Counted from the stretch's first letter, positions 48,669 through 58,402 are shown. The stretch is DNA of 64,000 nt from Roseospira visakhapatnamensis (GCF_014197915.1 NZ_JACIGK010000018.1:1-64000), one strand, 5' to 3'. The notes: generated by a model from the letters alone, not told the origin. Translations and numbers: made by a program.

Positions 48669-49610
48669 CTACTCGATGACCGTTGCCGTGCTCAACATCT
48701 GGAAGGGGACTTCCACGCCCAGGCGTTGCGCCGTGGTCATGTTGAGGTAGAGGATCGGATTATCGTCCGTCCCCACCGGAATATCGGCGATGGGCGTCTT
48801 GTCGATCACGACCTGGACCAGGCGATCGGCCAGCATCCTGCCGAGCTTGTGGTCGTCGGCCACGAAACCGGCCAGGACTCCCTCCTCGACCGGCCTGCCT
48901 GTATACGCGAAGACCGGCGTGTCGCCGGCCGCGTCGACGGCCGCGGCCCCCTCGTCCATGGTCAGCTGGGTGTTCCCCAGCACGATCGCCGAATAATCCT
49001 CGGCCTTGCTGGAGATGGTCTCGCGCAGCGTCTCGACGGATGTCGCGAAGGCCACGTCGCAGGTCAGGCCGAGGGTGTCGCAGGCTTCCATCGTGCCGGC
49101 CTGATCGACCAGACCGCCGGGGTGTCCCTCCTGCACGACCAGCAACATGGATGTCGCCTCGGGCAGGATGGTGACGTAGCTCTGCAACGGCACATCATGG
49201 GGAATGAAGTACGTGACGCCGGTGATGTTGCCCTCCGGCGCGTCCATGTTCTGGATCACGCCCAGGGACGGCGGATGGTTGCCGCCGCCGATCAGGGTCG
49301 GAATGCCGGGCGGACGCTCGGTCAGAAGAAGGCTGCCGTTGGAGCGCAGCACGACCATGGCATCCTTGTTGGCCTCGAAGTCATCGACGGCCGCCCGCAG
49401 GGCCGCCTTGTCGTCGAGGGGCCCCCGGATATCCAGGTCGACGTCCGGCGCCACCTCCGCCATGCGCTCCTTGAAGCCGGCCACCACCCTGTTGGTCATG
49501 CCCGAGTCCCCTTGCCAGGTGACCCCGACATCAACCGCCCAGACCGGGTTGGCGGTCGCCATCGTCATCAGTGCGGCCAGCCCGCACGTCGCCAAGAACA
49601 GTCGTTTCAT
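48669..49610 (-). CDS. ABC transporter substrate-binding protein (TrpX/DUF534 type)
   Basis: A 313-residue periplasmic binding protein. A signal peptide (MKRLFLATCGLAALMTMATA, cleavage near VWA) is followed by a two-lobed sugar/amino-acid-binding fold of the ABC_sub_bind family: AVDVGVTWQGDSGMTNRVVA, IPTLIGGGNHPPS, NITGVTYFIPHDVPLQSYV and VFAYTGRPVEEGVLAGFVAD. GGAGGGATC lies before the ATG. No permease or ATPase gene is adjacent. It stands directly upstream of a chemoreceptor on the same strand, so it may present a ligand to that receptor instead of feeding a transporter; this is inference. Confidence 0.87.
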   Translation of the reverse strand: MKRLFLATCGLAALMTMATANPVWAVDVGVTWQGDSGMTNRVVAGFKERMAEVAPDVDLDIRGPLDDKAALRAAVDDFEANKDAMVVLRSNGSLLLTERPPGIPTLIGGGNHPPSLGVIQNMDAPEGNITGVTYFIPHDVPLQSYVTILPEATSMLLVVQEGHPGGLVDQAGTMEACDTLGLTCDVAFATSVETLRETISSKAEDYSAIVLGNTQLTMDEGAAAVDAAGDTPVFAYTGRPVEEGVLAGFVADDHKLGRMLADRLVQVVIDKTPIADIPVGTDDNPILYLNMTTAQRLGVEVPFQMLSTATVIE

Positions 49611-50377
49611 GAACGGATCCCTCCACGTTTCATCCGCCGCCGACGGCCATGAAGGCTGGCCGTTGGGAGGCTTCGCACTGCGGTCGCCCCCCCGACACGC
49701 GATCACCACGCCCGCCTGGATCTCGGCATCCCTTGGCCCGCGCGCGGACGCGGAACCGGGACCAAGCAAACCGACCGGCTCGCGCCTATCCCCAGGTGCT
49801 CGTGAGACTCGCGTTCACGGATTTGTGCAGACGTGATGTTCCGCGAAACCCGTTTTTTGTGCCCGTTTCAATTAATGAGACCGACACGTTTAGATTCGGT
49901 TAAAGTCATGGTTTTTACAGGTGACGAACGCCCTTAGTGGGAGCTTCATCCCATTTATGGAAGTATTTTATTGTATACAACTAAAAATTTTATACAGTCA
50001 CGAAAACTTGATGTCACATACGCCCAGGCACCGGCCCCCTGGCACACGATTAGGCCCCGACGCCCACGCACCGGCTCAACCACGCCTTTCTCCGCTCCGC
50101 GCCGCCGAACACAGGCGCGCCGCCCGGGCCGTCCCATGATCGCCCCCGCTCACACCCATGGGTATCGCGAGTCCGTTTCCTTTGTCAGGTGGCGGTTGGG
50201 ATCGTATATTCCGGGCTTCGATCAAAGACCCCGGCGCCGCGACGCGCCATCCTGTCACATCCCTGCCTGTCACACACACGTCGCCGGATGGCGTTTCACC
50301 ACTGTCTGGTCATCCCCACGCTCGCACTCGGCTTCGGCCCTGGCGCCGCGCGGCACACGAAAACCACGGTGAGGATC
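49611..50377. other. intergenic region with AT-rich patch
   Basis: About 770 bases between divergent genes. The stretch 49840-50010 is strongly AT-rich, with several TATA-like elements and TAAAAATTTTA at its centre, and probably holds promoters. The flanks are GC-rich and without coding evidence; frames reaching into 50189-50377 in front of the next gene are not conserved in style. Confidence 0.4.
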
Positions 50378-51229
50378 ATGTCGGTCTGGACCCTCGACGA
50401 TATCCCCTGGGATGCGTTCGACCCGACGCGCGTGGACGCGGAGATGCTCCGCATCATCAAGGCCGCCGCGTTGACGGAACGCAACAGCGCCCAGTATGCC
50501 CTGTATCTGCGGAACGTATTCCACGACGATCCGGCCTTCGGCGCCGCGGTGGATCTGTGGGCGGAAGAGGAAACCCGCCATGGCGACGCCCTGGGCCGCT
50601 GGGCCGAACGGGCCGACCCCGGTTTCGACTTCCAGGCCACCTTCCGGCGCTTCGTCGAGGGCTATGTGATCCCCACCGACGTCTCGCAGTCGGTGCGCGG
50701 CTCCCGGACCGGGGAGATGGTCGCCCGCTGCATCGTCGAAACCGGCACCAGCAGCTTCTATTCGGCGCTTCGCGACGCCGCCGAGGAACCGGTGCTGAAG
50801 GACATCTGCCGGCGCATCGCCGGCGACGAGTTCCGCCATTACAAGCTGTTCTACACCACCCTCCAGACCACGCTCGCCCGCGAGAACGTCTCGCGGGGAC
50901 GCCGTCTGCTGGTGGCCCTGTCGCGCATGCAGGAAACCGAGGACGACGAACTCGCCTTCGCCTACCATTGCGCCAACACCCCCGACCGCCCCTATGATCG
51001 CGCCACCAGCGCCCGCGCCTACGCCGCGCGGGCCTTCTCGCGCTACCGCCTGACGCATGTCGAACGCGGCAGCGCCATGGCGTTGAAGGCCGCCGGCCTG
51101 AATCCCCAGGGCCGGCTGGGGCGGCTGGCCAGCGGTGCCCTGTGGCGCTACCTCCGCTTCCGCCTGTGGCGCATGGCCGACGAGGTGCGCGCCGGTCGGG
51201 CCCGGCCGGGGCACTCCATGGCCGCGTGA
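50378..51229 (+). CDS. ferritin-like domain protein, function unknown
   Basis: A 283-residue helical protein with the ferritin/rubrerythrin-like di-metal pattern. The first helix pair has ALTERNSAQYALYL and AEEETRHGDALGRW (ExxH). The second has VETGTSSFYSALRDAAEE and AGDEFRHYKLFYTTL (second ExxH). This layout occurs in acyl-ACP desaturase-like and ferritin-like proteins of alphaproteobacteria. The C-terminal third has no recognisable domain. ATG 50378 follows GGTGAGG. It is convergent with the GNAT gene. An oxidase or desaturase-like reaction is possible but unproven. Confidence 0.75.
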   Translation: MSVWTLDDIPWDAFDPTRVDAEMLRIIKAAALTERNSAQYALYLRNVFHDDPAFGAAVDLWAEEETRHGDALGRWAERADPGFDFQATFRRFVEGYVIPTDVSQSVRGSRTGEMVARCIVETGTSSFYSALRDAAEEPVLKDICRRIAGDEFRHYKLFYTTLQTTLARENVSRGRRLLVALSRMQETEDDELAFAYHCANTPDRPYDRATSARAYAARAFSRYRLTHVERGSAMALKAAGLNPQGRLGRLASGALWRYLRFRLWRMADEVRAGRARPGHSMAA

Positions 51230-51248
51230 GCGAGCGTCGCGCCCGCGA

Positions 51249-51743
51249 TCACCGCCGGTCCAGGACCCAGTCGTAGACCACCCAGTCGGTGCGAACTCCA
51301 ACGCGGTCGTAAAGGGCCTGGGCGGCGGTGTTGGACGCCCCGGTGCGCCAGTACAGTTTGACCCAGCCGGCCTGGCGCCCGAACGCGGCGCAGGCGTGGA
51401 GAAGCGCCCCGGCCACGCCCCGGCGGCGGGCCTCCGGATGCACGAACAGATCCTCCAGGTAGCCCACCGGCGCGATGGACCATGTGCCCGGATGCTCCAG
51501 CAGGGTGGCGAAGCCGACCACCCGGCCCCGGTCCCCACCAACCGGCCGACTTTCCGCCACCAGGCAGCGCAGCGCCGGAAGCGTCGTGTCCAGGCAGCGC
51601 CGCCAGGTCTCGGCCGTCACGTCATCGGCCACCGCCACGTCATAGAACTCGCAGTAGCCGCGCCACAGCGCCCGCCACTGCGGCCAGTCTCCGGCGGCGG
51701 CCATGCGCACAAGCGGGGCGGGGTGGTCCGGGCGGGCGATCAT
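51249..51743 (-). CDS. GNAT family N-acetyltransferase
   Basis: A 164-residue acetyltransferase. HPAPLVRMAAAGDWPQWRAL begins the fold. GFATLLEHPGTWSI and YLEDLFVHPEARRRGVAGAL form strands 4 to helix 3 with the R/Q-x-x-G-x-G/A acetyl-CoA loop, and LYWRTGASNTAAQALYDRVG is the conserved end. The substrate is unknown. It follows pppA closely on the same strand and could be carried on the type VI transcript. Confidence 0.88.
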   Translation of the reverse strand: MIARPDHPAPLVRMAAAGDWPQWRALWRGYCEFYDVAVADDVTAETWRRCLDTTLPALRCLVAESRPVGGDRGRVVGFATLLEHPGTWSIAPVGYLEDLFVHPEARRRGVAGALLHACAAFGRQAGWVKLYWRTGASNTAAQALYDRVGVRTDWVVYDWVLDRR

Positions 51744-51779
51744 GGCCGAGCATCCTTCCGGCAAAGAAACGACCTCGGA

Positions 51780-52655
51780 TCAGGACGCGGCGACGCCATC
51801 GGCCGACACCCCGGTCAGGATCGCCACCACGGACAGGTTGTCCGGCGCCCCTGCGTCCAGCACAGCGCGACGCACGGCCTCGACAATGGCCCGGACCCGC
51901 GCGCCGTCGTCGTCGCCACTGGCCAGGCCCGCCCGCAGCACCGACGCCAGGGCGCCGTCCGACAGCACACCACAGACCCCGTCGCTGCACAGCAGGAACA
52001 AGTCGCCGGGCCGCACCGGATGGCGGGTCTGCTCCAGCACCAGGTCGTCGACCGCGCCCACCGCGCGGGTCAGGGCATGCCGGGCCGGATGCGCCGCCGC
52101 CGCCGCCGGGCTCAGGACACCGGCGTCGATCATGTCCTGAACCACCGTATGGTCGCGCGTCAGGCACTCCAGACCCTCGTCCCGCAACCGATAGGCCCGG
52201 CTGTCCCCCGCCCACAGGCACAGGGCATGGCGGTCGCGCAGCAGCAGCGCCACCACGGTTGAACCCGGCGGCCGCAGCCCTCCCGCGCGCGCCGCCCGGG
52301 CCAGCAACTGCCTGTGGCTCGCGCCCAGCGCCTGTCCGCAGGCCTGCAAAACGTCGCGCGGGGTACCCGGGGGATCGTCGGCCACCGTCGCAAGGCCCCT
52401 CACCACCGACCGGCTGGCGAGCGCGCCCTCGGCGTGGCCTCCCATGCCGTCGGCCACCGCCCACAGGCCCGCATCGGACCGGTCGAGCACCGCGTCCTGG
52501 TTCTCCGCCCGCATCAGGCCCACGTCGGTCAGCGCCGCCGAGGTCACCGGCAGACCCAGGCCGACCCCGCCCCCGATCCGACCCGGGGTCCCTTCCGGCG
52601 CGCGATCCTGGTCCCCGCGCACCGGGCCGTCCTGCTGGTCGTCGTTGGCGGTCAC
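51780..52655 (-). CDS. pppA: PP2C-type Ser/Thr phosphatase (PppA-like) of the type VI locus
   Basis: A 291-residue phosphatase with metal-binding motifs SAALTDVGLMRAENQDAVL, LWAVADGMGGHAEG, LFLLCSDGVCGVLSD and GAPDNLSVVAIL. It begins with GTG 52655 after GGGGGAGGGTG. Phosphatases of this type reverse kinase-driven activation of type VI secretion in Pseudomonas aeruginosa, where PppA opposes PpkA. Here it follows tssM by 27 bases, but no kinase or Fha gene is in the window. The family is certain; the type VI role is inferred from context. Confidence 0.85.
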   Translation of the reverse strand: MTANDDQQDGPVRGDQDRAPEGTPGRIGGGVGLGLPVTSAALTDVGLMRAENQDAVLDRSDAGLWAVADGMGGHAEGALASRSVVRGLATVADDPPGTPRDVLQACGQALGASHRQLLARAARAGGLRPPGSTVVALLLRDRHALCLWAGDSRAYRLRDEGLECLTRDHTVVQDMIDAGVLSPAAAAAHPARHALTRAVGAVDDLVLEQTRHPVRPGDLFLLCSDGVCGVLSDGALASVLRAGLASGDDDGARVRAIVEAVRRAVLDAGAPDNLSVVAILTGVSADGVAAS

Positions 52656-52682
52656 GTCACCCTCCCCCGGCTCCCGTCGTCC

Positions 52683-55600
52683 TCACAGCGCATCCGGACA
52701 CCGGAACCGCCGCAGCGGTGCCAGGTCGAAGGGATCGGCGCCCCCTCCGGTGCGCAGGGCATAGACCACCTGACGCGGACCGACGGCGAAGAAGGCGAAG
52801 TACAGGTCGTCGCGTCCCTCGGCGGGCGCCACCTCGGCCCAGTCCAGCAGCCGCTGGAAGGCCCAGGGTCCTTCCGCGACCAGGGTGGACCGACCGGCGC
52901 CGTCGGGCAAGCCGGGACCGAGGCTCAGGCTGGCCCGGGGGGTCTCCGCCGGCCACAGCATGGGCACGCTCTGCACCGGGCCGTGCCGATACACCAGCGT
53001 CTGCCCCTGGATGTCGAGCCGCGCGGTCTGGGCACGGGCGTCCAGTTCCACCGGCGTGATCTCGAACCGGATCAGCGGCTTGGGCTCGGCGGTCGGAAAC
53101 AGGCGGTCGCGGATGGCGGCGGCGCGCTGAAACACCCGGGGGCTGTCGGCGGCCAGCCCCAGGCTGGCGCCCTTGACCGCCCGCCAGGCCCACGGCTCCA
53201 CGGTGGTGTCCACGAACGGCGCCAGGTTGGTGTTGAAAAAGGCGTCCAGGGTGCCGCCGGGACCGAACAGGGCGCCGAAGTCCTCCAGGGCCATGTCGGC
53301 GCGGGCCTCCGGATCGGCGGGATAGCGTCCCCGCAGGGTCCCGGCGCAGGCCGGCAGCACCTCGGCGCGCCACAGGGCGTTGAGACGCTGGCTGACGGTG
53401 CCGCTGGTGACCGCCTGGGCGGCCTCGGCGACCTCGCGGGCCAGGCGCGACGCGGGGGTCGGCAGTTGCCCGGCGAGCGCCAGCATGCGCGCCACCGGCG
53501 TCGGTCCCTGGTCCACGGACGTCATCTGGGACAGCAGCGCCTGCCCCTGGTCGGGCGCCAGGGCGGCCCGGTTGAACTGGTCGTACATGGCCTTGAAGCC
53601 CTCGGTGAGGGCTTCGATGGGCGCGGCGGACCCCTCCCCCGGGGCGGTCACCAGCCGGTGCAGGTCGGCGAAGCGGTCATTGATCACCTGCCCCGGCGGG
53701 GGCGGCGCCGCCGCGCCACCACCCCCCAGCGCGGCCACCGCGCCCGCCAGCCGCGACGACGTCACCCGCTGCACCATGGACCCGGCCTGCCCCGGCAGCG
53801 CGCCGGCCACGTCGGCGGCGGCACCTGCGTCCATGCCCTCCGGCCCGGGGACCAGCGTGGTCTCGACCGCCGCCGCCTGGAGGAACAGCTTGAGCGGGGA
53901 GCGCGCATCCCCCAGCGCGTTGAGCACGTCCAGCGCCTGATCGACGGTCGCGAACGGCATCACCGAGACGTCGGCGAGCAGGCGATCCCAGCGGTCGCCG
54001 TAGTCGGCCAGGAGAAGCGCCAGGATATCGTCGGACAGGCGGGTCTTGGCGCCCGGGCGCTCGGCGGGGCCGATGGTCTCGCCCATCACCCAGGCGTCGT
54101 CCAGCACCGCGTCCGCCACCACGCCCACCGACGGCTTCACGGTCGTGTGGTAGCCGTCATAGGTGTACCGGCCCGGCAGGCCAGCGGCCAGCGGGTGCCC
54201 GGAGGCCCGTACCAGCGCCCGGGAGGCCAGCGGGCCGGCGGCCTCGTCCACCCGCCACGTCGGCAGGGCCTGGACCGCCGGAAGCTCCATCAGCAACGCG
54301 TGGCCGCGCTGAGCCGGGGTGTGCGCCGCCAGATCCAGGCGTGTCCTGATGATCAGCGCGTCGTCCAGGTCCACCTGGGGGAACGGCGCCGCGACCAGAT
54401 CGGCCACGGTCTCGGGCAGCGCCGGGCGCAGGTCGGCCTGTTCGGCGGCCGGGTACAGGCGCCGCGCGTCGAGCTGGTACCACTGGGCGAGCGTCGCCGC
54501 GTCCAGGGGGCCTTGCCGACCCAGCATCAGGTACACCTTGAGGGCCGCGAACCGGTAGTCCGGCTGGCTGGTGGCGGCGCGGATCTGGCCTTCCAGGCGA
54601 CGCAGCAGGCGCGGCAGCAGCAGGGTTTCCAGGCCGGCGCGATAGGCGCGCACGGCGGCGTCCTCCAGGGCCGCGTCGCGCGACAGGCCCACGTCCAGGC
54701 GCAGCGGGATCCAGCGCCCGGACCGTTCGGTCCAGCCGACGGGCGCGTCCCGCAAGACGGTCAGCGCCGCCAGGGCATCGGCCACGCGGGCGTCGGTCAC
54801 CTGACGGCCCGGCATGTCCTCGGTTTGGGTCGCCACGCGGTCGGCGGTGTCCTCCATGCGCGCCAGCAGATGACCGGTGCTCAGGCTGGCGCGCACCATC
54901 CAGGCGGCCAGCAACGCGCCCACCAGCGCCACGGCGGCGATGACGCCCACCTCCCAACGGCGCTGGCGACGCTCGCGCCCCCGGTCCAGGCCGGCGAGAC
55001 GGGCCTCGCCGAGCATCACGCGGCGCACCAGGGCGGACAGGAAGTAGCCGCGCCGCCGCCCGCCCAGTGTTCTCGCCTCCCCCGCCGAGAAGCGCGCGTC
55101 CAGCCCGAACAGGCTGGACAGGCGGGGCATCAGGCGGTCCTCGGTGGGACCCGCCTGGGTGGCGCTGGCCAAATAGAACCCGCGAAGCAGCGCCCGGTCC
55201 TCGAACCGGTTGGGGGCGAAGGTTTCCTCAAGAAACCCCACCACCACCGGCCGCAACGTCGCCAGTTGCGCCGGAAAGCCCATCACCAGCCCGCGCCAGC
55301 GGGCGTCCGGTTCCCGGTGCATGCGTTCGATCAGGCGCTCGTTCAACCGCCGCAGCAGGCCATCGAACGCCGGTCCCACGCCGCCCACCACGCCCGCGCC
55401 ACCGCGCCCGTCGTCGGCCGGCAGGGTATGGCCCCACACCTGCCCACGGTCCTCCGGCCCCAGGGTGTCGAAGAACGCCTCGAATCCCGCTAGCCGGTCC
55501 AGGTGGGTGAACACCACATAGACCGGCACCCGCAGGCCGAACCGCGCGTCCATCTCGGCCAGGCGCTGACGCAGGCCAAGCGCCGCCTCGCGCCGGTCGA

Positions 55601-56408
55601 CCTCGCCCAGGGCCGCCAGCGCCAGCGGATCCAGGGTCACGATGACCCCGTTCAGCGGCTGGCGCGGGCGGGCGCCCTTCAGCAGGTCCAGAAACCCGCG
55701 CCATACGGCAGCGTCCACCGCCGGGTCGCGGTGCTGGGTCAGGGTGTGCCCGGCGGGATCGATGAACACCGCCCGGTCGGTCAGCCACCAGTCCACGGTC
55801 TCGGTCGGCACGGCGGCGCCATCGGCGCCCAGGCCGCCGGCCCGCGCGGTGCGCCCGACCCGCCCGGCGTGAGGCAGCGGCACGCCGGCGCCCTTCAGCA
55901 GCGTGGTCTTGCCGGCGCCCGGCGGTCCCAGCAGCAGGTACCAGGGCACCACGTAGGCGTGCCCCCGGGTGAGGCGATCGAACAGGCGATCGCTCCAGGG
56001 GCGCAGGAAGCGGGCGCGACGCAGGATGCCCAGCGCCCGATCCCGGGTGAAGCGCACCAGGTAAAGCTCGTTCTCGGCCTCCGGCGGCACTGGGTCCTCG
56101 CCATCGGCCGCGCCGCCCTCGTCGTCCCCGCCGCCGGGCGCCGTCGCCGCCTCCTCGGCGCCCGAGCCGGACCCGGCCGCCGCCGCGCTCGCCCGGCGGG
56201 ACTGGACCACCAGGTTGATCAGCCCCCACAGCACCAGGATGCCCATGGCGACCGCCACGCGCACGAACGCGGAGGCGAACGGCTTGACCTCCGCCACCGA
56301 GACCAGCGGCCCGAAGAACCAGACGCCGAGTCCCAGCGCCACCGCCAGCAGCAGCGTCAGGAACCAGAGCGAGATCAGCGCCCGGCCGATGGCCTTGAGC
56401 ACACCCAT
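52683..56408 (-). CDS. tssM: type VI secretion membrane protein TssM (IcmF)
   Basis: A 1241-residue inner-membrane protein that forms the type VI membrane complex with TssJ and TssL. Two membrane helices lie near residues 10-32 and 47-68. Walker A GPPGAGKTTLL is at about 161-171, followed by the IcmF cytoplasmic domain with DWWLTDRAVFIDPAGHTL (TVDWW and DPAGH) and VVFTHLDRLAGFEAFF. A third helix is near 485-506. The long periplasmic part ends in the IcmF C-terminal region (FEITPVELDARAQ, WAFQRLLDWAEV). Start and the previous gene's stop overlap as ATGA. Confidence 0.94.
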   Translation of the reverse strand: MGVLKAIGRALISLWFLTLLLAVALGLGVWFFGPLVSVAEVKPFASAFVRVAVAMGILVLWGLINLVVQSRRASAAAAGSGSGAEEAATAPGGGDDEGGAADGEDPVPPEAENELYLVRFTRDRALGILRRARFLRPWSDRLFDRLTRGHAYVVPWYLLLGPPGAGKTTLLKGAGVPLPHAGRVGRTARAGGLGADGAAVPTETVDWWLTDRAVFIDPAGHTLTQHRDPAVDAAVWRGFLDLLKGARPRQPLNGVIVTLDPLALAALGEVDRREAALGLRQRLAEMDARFGLRVPVYVVFTHLDRLAGFEAFFDTLGPEDRGQVWGHTLPADDGRGGAGVVGGVGPAFDGLLRRLNERLIERMHREPDARWRGLVMGFPAQLATLRPVVVGFLEETFAPNRFEDRALLRGFYLASATQAGPTEDRLMPRLSSLFGLDARFSAGEARTLGGRRRGYFLSALVRRVMLGEARLAGLDRGRERRQRRWEVGVIAAVALVGALLAAWMVRASLSTGHLLARMEDTADRVATQTEDMPGRQVTDARVADALAALTVLRDAPVGWTERSGRWIPLRLDVGLSRDAALEDAAVRAYRAGLETLLLPRLLRRLEGQIRAATSQPDYRFAALKVYLMLGRQGPLDAATLAQWYQLDARRLYPAAEQADLRPALPETVADLVAAPFPQVDLDDALIIRTRLDLAAHTPAQRGHALLMELPAVQALPTWRVDEAAGPLASRALVRASGHPLAAGLPGRYTYDGYHTTVKPSVGVVADAVLDDAWVMGETIGPAERPGAKTRLSDDILALLLADYGDRWDRLLADVSVMPFATVDQALDVLNALGDARSPLKLFLQAAAVETTLVPGPEGMDAGAAADVAGALPGQAGSMVQRVTSSRLAGAVAALGGGGAAAPPPPGQVINDRFADLHRLVTAPGEGSAAPIEALTEGFKAMYDQFNRAALAPDQGQALLSQMTSVDQGPTPVARMLALAGQLPTPASRLAREVAEAAQAVTSGTVSQRLNALWRAEVLPACAGTLRGRYPADPEARADMALEDFGALFGPGGTLDAFFNTNLAPFVDTTVEPWAWRAVKGASLGLAADSPRVFQRAAAIRDRLFPTAEPKPLIRFEITPVELDARAQTARLDIQGQTLVYRHGPVQSVPMLWPAETPRASLSLGPGLPDGAGRSTLVAEGPWAFQRLLDWAEVAPAEGRDDLYFAFFAVGPRQVVYALRTGGGADPFDLAPLRRFRCPDAL

Positions 56409-58402
56409 CACCGCACCCCCCCGGGGCCGAGGATCAGGCGGGCGCGGTCCTCCAGCGCCGGGGTGAGGACCATGGGCGGCGGCCCCAGGGCCAGGAACGC
56501 GGCGGCATGGCGCAGCAGGGCGCGCCGCTTCGCCTCGGCCTCCGCCGAGGCGCCGGGCAGCGCGCGCGTGGCCAGGGACTCCAGCCAGCGCCACACCACC
56601 TCGCCGTCGAAGGCGCGCCGGTCGCCTAGCATCAGGTAGGCGGTCATGGCCACGCGCCGGCCGGCGTCGGCGGGATCGCCGGGCGCGGCCAGTTGGCGTT
56701 CCAGCGCCAGCAGCAGGCGCGGACCCAGCAGGCGGAGCAGGGCCCGGTCATAGGTTGTCCCCGCGGCTTCATGGACCGCGTGACCCTGGTAGAGTCCCAG
56801 GGTCAGCGTCCACGACGACGGACCGCCCCCCCGCGCCGGCCCCAGGGGCATTTCCCGCAGCATGTCCAGGGGCGGCAGGATGGCGGCGAAGTCGGTATCG
56901 CTCACGCCACTAATGGCCAGGCCGTGGATCTGCTCGCGCAGGGTGGTGGCGTCCGCCTCGGCCCGGTCCAGCAGCGCATGGTTGCCCAAAAGGCTCTTGC
57001 CCCACAGCGCCACGCCCAGGCCCATCACCAACAGCCCGGCAAGCATGGCCAGGCGGTTGCGCATCACCCGCGTCCGGCGGCGCCCGGCCGAGCCGGCGAC
57101 CAGTCCGGCCTCGCCGAGGATCACGCCGCCCAGGGCGCGCGCCAGGAACCACCCCCGCTCGGGGTCGTGCACACGATCGACGGCCGGATCGGCGCCCGCC
57201 TCCATGGACGGCGCGTCGAGCGAGAAGCGGCGCGCCAGCAGGGGACCCAGGCGATCGACCGCCGCGCCGCCGACACCGCCGGAGACCAGATGGACGCTCC
57301 GTGGCAACAGGCTTTCCTGCCAGCCGCCGCCCCGGAACAGGGCCTCCATCATGTGGGACAGCGGCCCGCGCAGGCTGGCCACCTGCACCGGAAAGGCCCA
57401 GATGGCCGCGCCCTGGCGCATGCCGGGATCCTGGTGCAGGCGTTCCAGCAGGCGGGCGTTGAGACGACGCACCAGACCGTCCAGGCCGGCCGGGACCGCG
57501 ACCAGCGCGGTCTCCTCCCGGCCGGGCCCGGCCAGCGGCAGGGAGAACCCCCACACCTGGTCACGCTCCTGCCCGCCCAGGGTCTCGAAGCTGGCGTGGA
57601 AGCCGGCCAGGCGGTCGGCCTGGGTCAGCCAGACATGAATGGGCAGTCGCTGACCGGTGACCTGATAGACGGTCTCCAGGCGCTGACGCAGCAGGCGCGC
57701 GGCGGCCTCGCGCCGCTCGCGGGTGCTGGCCGCCAGCCATGGCAACGGCACCGCCAGGATCACGGCGTTGAGCGGCAGCGCCGGGCGCTCGTCCCGCACG
57801 CGTTGCACCAGGGCGCGCCACAGGCGGGCGCCGGCGCGCGCCTGTCGATCCGGCGCGTCGGGGTCCTCGGCCTCGGCCGGATCGGTCGCCAGCGCGCCGC
57901 CGGTATCGACCAGAACCGCCCGGTCGCCAAGCCACACGCAGGCGCCCAGGGTGCGGCCGGCCGCGTCCTGACGGCCACCACGCAGATCCTCGTCCGGATA
58001 GGCCAGACCGGCGCGGGCCACCGCCCGGGTCTTGCCGGCGGCGGGCGGCCCCATCACCAGGATCCACGGCAGGCGATAGGGCGAGCCCCGGCCGCCGGTG
58101 GTGGTGCTCCGGCGCAGCAGTTGGTGCGCCCGGGCCAGATCCCGGCGCAGCCAGGACACAAGCCGCCCGCGCGCCCGCATCGGCGTGTCCGCCGGATCGA
58201 GTGCGGGGCCATCCACCACACGCGGTTGGACGCGGGCGGTCCGGCCAGGAGGCGGAGAGCGATCCGGCCCCGGGCGATCCTCGGGCGATGCCCGCAGGCC
58301 CGGGTCGGCGGCGGCGGCCGGCTCCGTGCCCGGCTGGCCACTGGGATGGGGCGGCCGGCGGCGGCGGCGATCATCGGGCGCGGATCCCGTGCTGAGTCCC
58401 AT
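56408..58402 (-). CDS. short IcmF-like paralogue of TssM
   Basis: A 664-residue protein that shares the IcmF layout but is about half the length. A Pro/Arg-rich cytoplasmic start (1-75) replaces the two N-terminal membrane helices. Walker A (GPPAAGKT) is at about 118-125, then LGDRAVLVDTGGAL, LTQADRLAGFHASFETLGGQ and RDQVWGFSLPLAG align with TssM. One membrane helix (LAMLAGLLVMGLGVALWG) lies near 450-468, and the periplasmic part stops after about 195 residues, before the IcmF C-terminal domains. The frame is intact and coupled to tssM by a 1-base overlap, so it looks like a maintained gene and not a remnant. Confidence 0.85.
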   Translation of the reverse strand: MGLSTGSAPDDRRRRRPPHPSGQPGTEPAAAADPGLRASPEDRPGPDRSPPPGRTARVQPRVVDGPALDPADTPMRARGRLVSWLRRDLARAHQLLRRSTTTGGRGSPYRLPWILVMGPPAAGKTRAVARAGLAYPDEDLRGGRQDAAGRTLGACVWLGDRAVLVDTGGALATDPAEAEDPDAPDRQARAGARLWRALVQRVRDERPALPLNAVILAVPLPWLAASTRERREAAARLLRQRLETVYQVTGQRLPIHVWLTQADRLAGFHASFETLGGQERDQVWGFSLPLAGPGREETALVAVPAGLDGLVRRLNARLLERLHQDPGMRQGAAIWAFPVQVASLRGPLSHMMEALFRGGGWQESLLPRSVHLVSGGVGGAAVDRLGPLLARRFSLDAPSMEAGADPAVDRVHDPERGWFLARALGGVILGEAGLVAGSAGRRRTRVMRNRLAMLAGLLVMGLGVALWGKSLLGNHALLDRAEADATTLREQIHGLAISGVSDTDFAAILPPLDMLREMPLGPARGGGPSSWTLTLGLYQGHAVHEAAGTTYDRALLRLLGPRLLLALERQLAAPGDPADAGRRVAMTAYLMLGDRRAFDGEVVWRWLESLATRALPGASAEAEAKRRALLRHAAAFLALGPPPMVLTPALEDRARLILGPGGVR

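Noticed and set aside
52314-55493. A 1059-codon open frame on the plus strand opposite tssM and pppA
   Set aside because: Same antisense character, rich in His, Gln, Arg and Gly, without any motif; tssM is well supported.
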